From positions 1 to 25,726 of the forward strand of contig CAYOVG010000050.1 of NCBI GenBank assembly GCA_964407285.1: a stretch of DNA of 25,726 bases, in the 5' to 3' direction. Positions 24,127 through 25,726 of the stretch are shown here, one piece after another. The stretch comes from CAYOVG01 sp964407285 (GTDB lineage: Bacteria; Desulfobacterota; Syntrophobacteria; Syntrophobacterales; Syntrophobacteraceae). A program made the translations under genes and the position numbers. Each line of letters opens with the position of its first letter. Position 1 is the first letter of the stretch. Under the pieces are notes generated by a model. The model made no database searches. It was not told the DNA's origin and saw only the letters and a program-made list of their open reading frames with translations.

Positions 24127-25053
24127 ATGAACCATATTATGAATCGCATACCGCAGAAGCAGAACGAGCCCAAATTCTTGGAATATCTGGCTGCAGCATC
24201 TAGTTTGTATGGAAGAGCTAAATTAATTACCGGTGTACAGTTTATAATTACCGTACCGATACCTATTACACTATATTTGCTTAGTGTTATATTTCCTGAC
24301 TTGAGACCCATTCCTACAATATATGGAATGGTAGTATCTTTAGGGGATATCCTTTTTCTTGATCAGATTCAACTCAAACTCAAGAAAGAGGCTGCAAAAG
24401 TACAGGAAGTCTTTGACTGTGAATTATTGGAGATGGATTGGAGGGATTTATTCGTTGGCAGCAAACCTATTTATGAAAATATAGTAAGGGAAGCTGCGGA
24501 GTTTCTTACACACGAGGAAAGAAGATCTAAAATACGCGACTGGTATTCTAATAGTGTTGGTAGATTGCCAATTAGTATTGCAAGAATAATATGTCAACGA
24601 TCAAATATTTGGTTTGATGACTTACTTAGGAGTTACTATACGAAATGGCTTTGCATTATACTTTCTATAATTATAACTATTCCTCTAGTAATTGCCATAT
24701 GCTTAAATTCTGGTATTAAGACATTTATATTGTCAGTTGCGTTGCCACTATCTCCAACTGTTATCTGGATAACTAGGGAATTCCTCAGGCAACGGAGATC
24801 TATATATTTATTGCGAAGTATGGAGCACCATATAAATAAGATATTTGAAGATGCAATAATAGGTAAGCTAAGTGATGTAGAGCTGGCTAGCAAATCACGT
24901 GAATTTCAAGATCAACTATTTCAGCATCGCCATACAAATCAGCCTATATTCAATTGGCTATATAACAGATTGAGAAGCAAGCTCGATAATATTATGAATG
25001 AGACATCCGAGCAGTTAGTTAAGAGAGCCATTGAAACCATGAAGTTGCAGTAA
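24127..25053 (+). CDS. S-4TM family putative pore-forming effector
   Basis: A 308-residue membrane protein. Four hydrophobic segments occur as two hairpins: residues of about 33-55 and 59-78, then 174-193 and 198-217. Between them lies a cytoplasmic region of about 95 residues (KLKKEAAKVQEVFDCELLEMDW, then DWYSNSV, LPISIARIICQRSN). The start IPQKQNE, the FD-x2-LL-x-MDW segment, the ICQRSN motif and the C-terminal coiled coil match what I know of the S-4TM (SMODS-associating 4TM) family. That family is predicted to be an effector of cyclic-nucleotide antiviral systems. It starts 14 bases after the last cas gene, so it is co-transcribed. It is far more AT-rich (about one third GC in sampled lines) than the cas genes (about half) and nuo (over 60%), so it was probably acquired separately. 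No CARF or SAVED sensor domain is visible. Confidence 0.75.
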   Translation: MNHIMNRIPQKQNEPKFLEYLAAASSLYGRAKLITGVQFIITVPIPITLYLLSVIFPDLRPIPTIYGMVVSLGDILFLDQIQLKLKKEAAKVQEVFDCELLEMDWRDLFVGSKPIYENIVREAAEFLTHEERRSKIRDWYSNSVGRLPISIARIICQRSNIWFDDLLRSYYTKWLCIILSIIITIPLVIAICLNSGIKTFILSVALPLSPTVIWITREFLRQRRSIYLLRSMEHHINKIFEDAIIGKLSDVELASKSREFQDQLFQHRHTNQPIFNWLYNRLRSKLDNIMNETSEQLVKRAIETMKLQ

Positions 25054-25340
25054 GATACCTTTTCCCGATTAGTATTCCAGCCTTGGGATATGTAAGATTT
25101 ATTGGTGCAAATAGCGGGGGTGAGGCTCAATGGCGTTTTTGTCTGAAAGCAACCGAGGGGCAATAGGGGCGATTCACAGCCTTTAAGGGCAAAGGGAAGC
25201 GACAGTAACGAAGGTAATGCGTTACGAGTATTAAAGGAATGCTTTTGAAACTGAAAGTGAAGCCGATTTAGGCAATCCACAACAAACAACCTGTCAGGGA
25301 ATTGAAATCCGGGAGCCGGAAGGGACCGGGAATCTGGTAG
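25054..25340. other. Junction between the CRISPR operon and an insertion-sequence remnant
   Basis: There is no supportable gene. Composition returns to about 50% GC near 25090. I see no clear terminal inverted repeat or terminator, so the exact edge of the insertion element is unknown. Confidence 0.35.
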
Positions 25341-25726
25341 GTTAATTCTTTGGAGTTGCCTAACGGCTTCATGTCCGGTACGAATCTGGAGGCATTCGAG
25401 AAGACCGAAGTGGATGCCTTTGTGGCGACGGGAAGGGAAAACAAGAAGGATTCCAGCTTGTTGAAAGACAGCAATCGGGAGATCAAAAAGCCCGATTTCA
25501 GCTACGATAGCGAGAGGGATTGCTTCACCTGTCCTGCCGGACAGGCCTTGGAGCAAAGGGCAAGACGCAAGCGGATCTATCAGGCCGAAAAAGTGGCTTG
25601 CCGGCAATGCTCCCACCGGCAGCGGTGCTGCAAGTCCAAGAAAAGAGACCCGCGCACGATCCACACCGATGACAAGGAGCCACTGCGGCAGGCGATGGTT
25701 GAGAAGATGGAGCGCCGGTCCTCAAA
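25341..25726 (+). mobile_element. IS1182-family transposase, 5'-truncated and running off the window
   Basis: The frame is open from 25341 to the window edge after an in-frame TAG at 25338-25340. It encodes NGFMSGTNLEAFEKTEVDAFVATGREN, then FSYDSERDCFTCPAGQAL, ARRKRIYQAEKVACRQCSHRQRC and MVEKMERR. These correspond to the middle of IS1182 transposases: the D-A-x-V-ATGRE segment, the CPAG-x-x-L element and the Cys-rich block. The N-terminal DNA-binding half and the first catalytic acids are missing upstream, so this copy cannot be active as it stands. The 3' end is outside the window. Confidence 0.8.

Noticed and set aside
25054..25664. Minus-strand open frame antisense to the transposase remnant
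   Set aside because: The plus strand encodes clear IS1182 transposase motifs over the same bases; the minus frame has none.
1..25726. tRNA or rRNA genes
   Set aside because: No cloverleaf with a conserved T-arm or rRNA-like segment was recognised on either strand by eye.

Overview
The window looks like chromosomal DNA of an anaerobic deltaproteobacterium (Desulfobacterota). A Syntrophobacter-like organism is my best guess. The reasons are a GC-rich complex I cluster with no NADH-oxidising module, an in-frame NuoB-NuoC-NuoD fusion, a manganese riboswitch ahead of a UPF0016 exporter, and many short dispersed intergenic repeats. The assignment is inferred from gene content, not from a marker gene.

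Left part (1-2010): the 5' end of a DEAH-box RNA helicase (hrpA-like), then a Phd/ParE-type toxin-antitoxin pair with a readable promoter and operator, all on the minus strand. On the plus strand is the wreck of an NtrC-type response regulator: a receiver remnant joined out of frame to a piece of sigma-54 AAA+ domain.

Middle (2011-12777, minus strand): nuoA-nuoBCD-nuoH-nuoI-nuoJ-nuoK-nuoL-nuoM-nuoN. These encode a membrane-bound complex I of the kind that lacks NuoEFG, so it probably takes electrons from ferredoxin or another low-potential donor rather than NADH. Two intergenic gaps inside the operon are filled by two different dispersed repeats. One of these recurs as a nearly identical inverted copy about 4.5 kb away.

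13238-14105 (plus strand): a promoter, a yybP-ykoY (Mn2+) riboswitch, an intrinsic terminator and a UPF0016/GDT1-type manganese exporter form one compact regulatory unit. 14106-15840 is mostly decayed or repeat DNA, including a frameshifted small gene.

Right part (15838-25053, plus strand): a promoter followed by a tightly packed ten-gene type III-D CRISPR-Cas operon. It holds an HD-less Cas10 with an intact GGDD cyclase motif, four Cas7-type RAMP proteins, Csx10, one likely and one possible small subunit, Csx19, and finally a four-helix membrane protein that resembles the S-4TM putative pore-forming effectors. All three Cas7 proteins that can be aligned with Csm3 carry Asn where Csm3 has its RNA-cleaving Asp, and the fourth has no Asp there either. 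With no HD nuclease and no obvious slicing residue, the only predicted output is cyclic oligoadenylate signalling, and the only candidate receiver in the operon is the AT-rich S-4TM gene. I propose this as the candidate undescribed system: a signalling-only type III-D complex coupled to a membrane-disrupting effector. No CRISPR array, cas6, cas1 or cas2 is visible. A 5'-truncated IS1182-type transposase closes the island and runs off the right edge.
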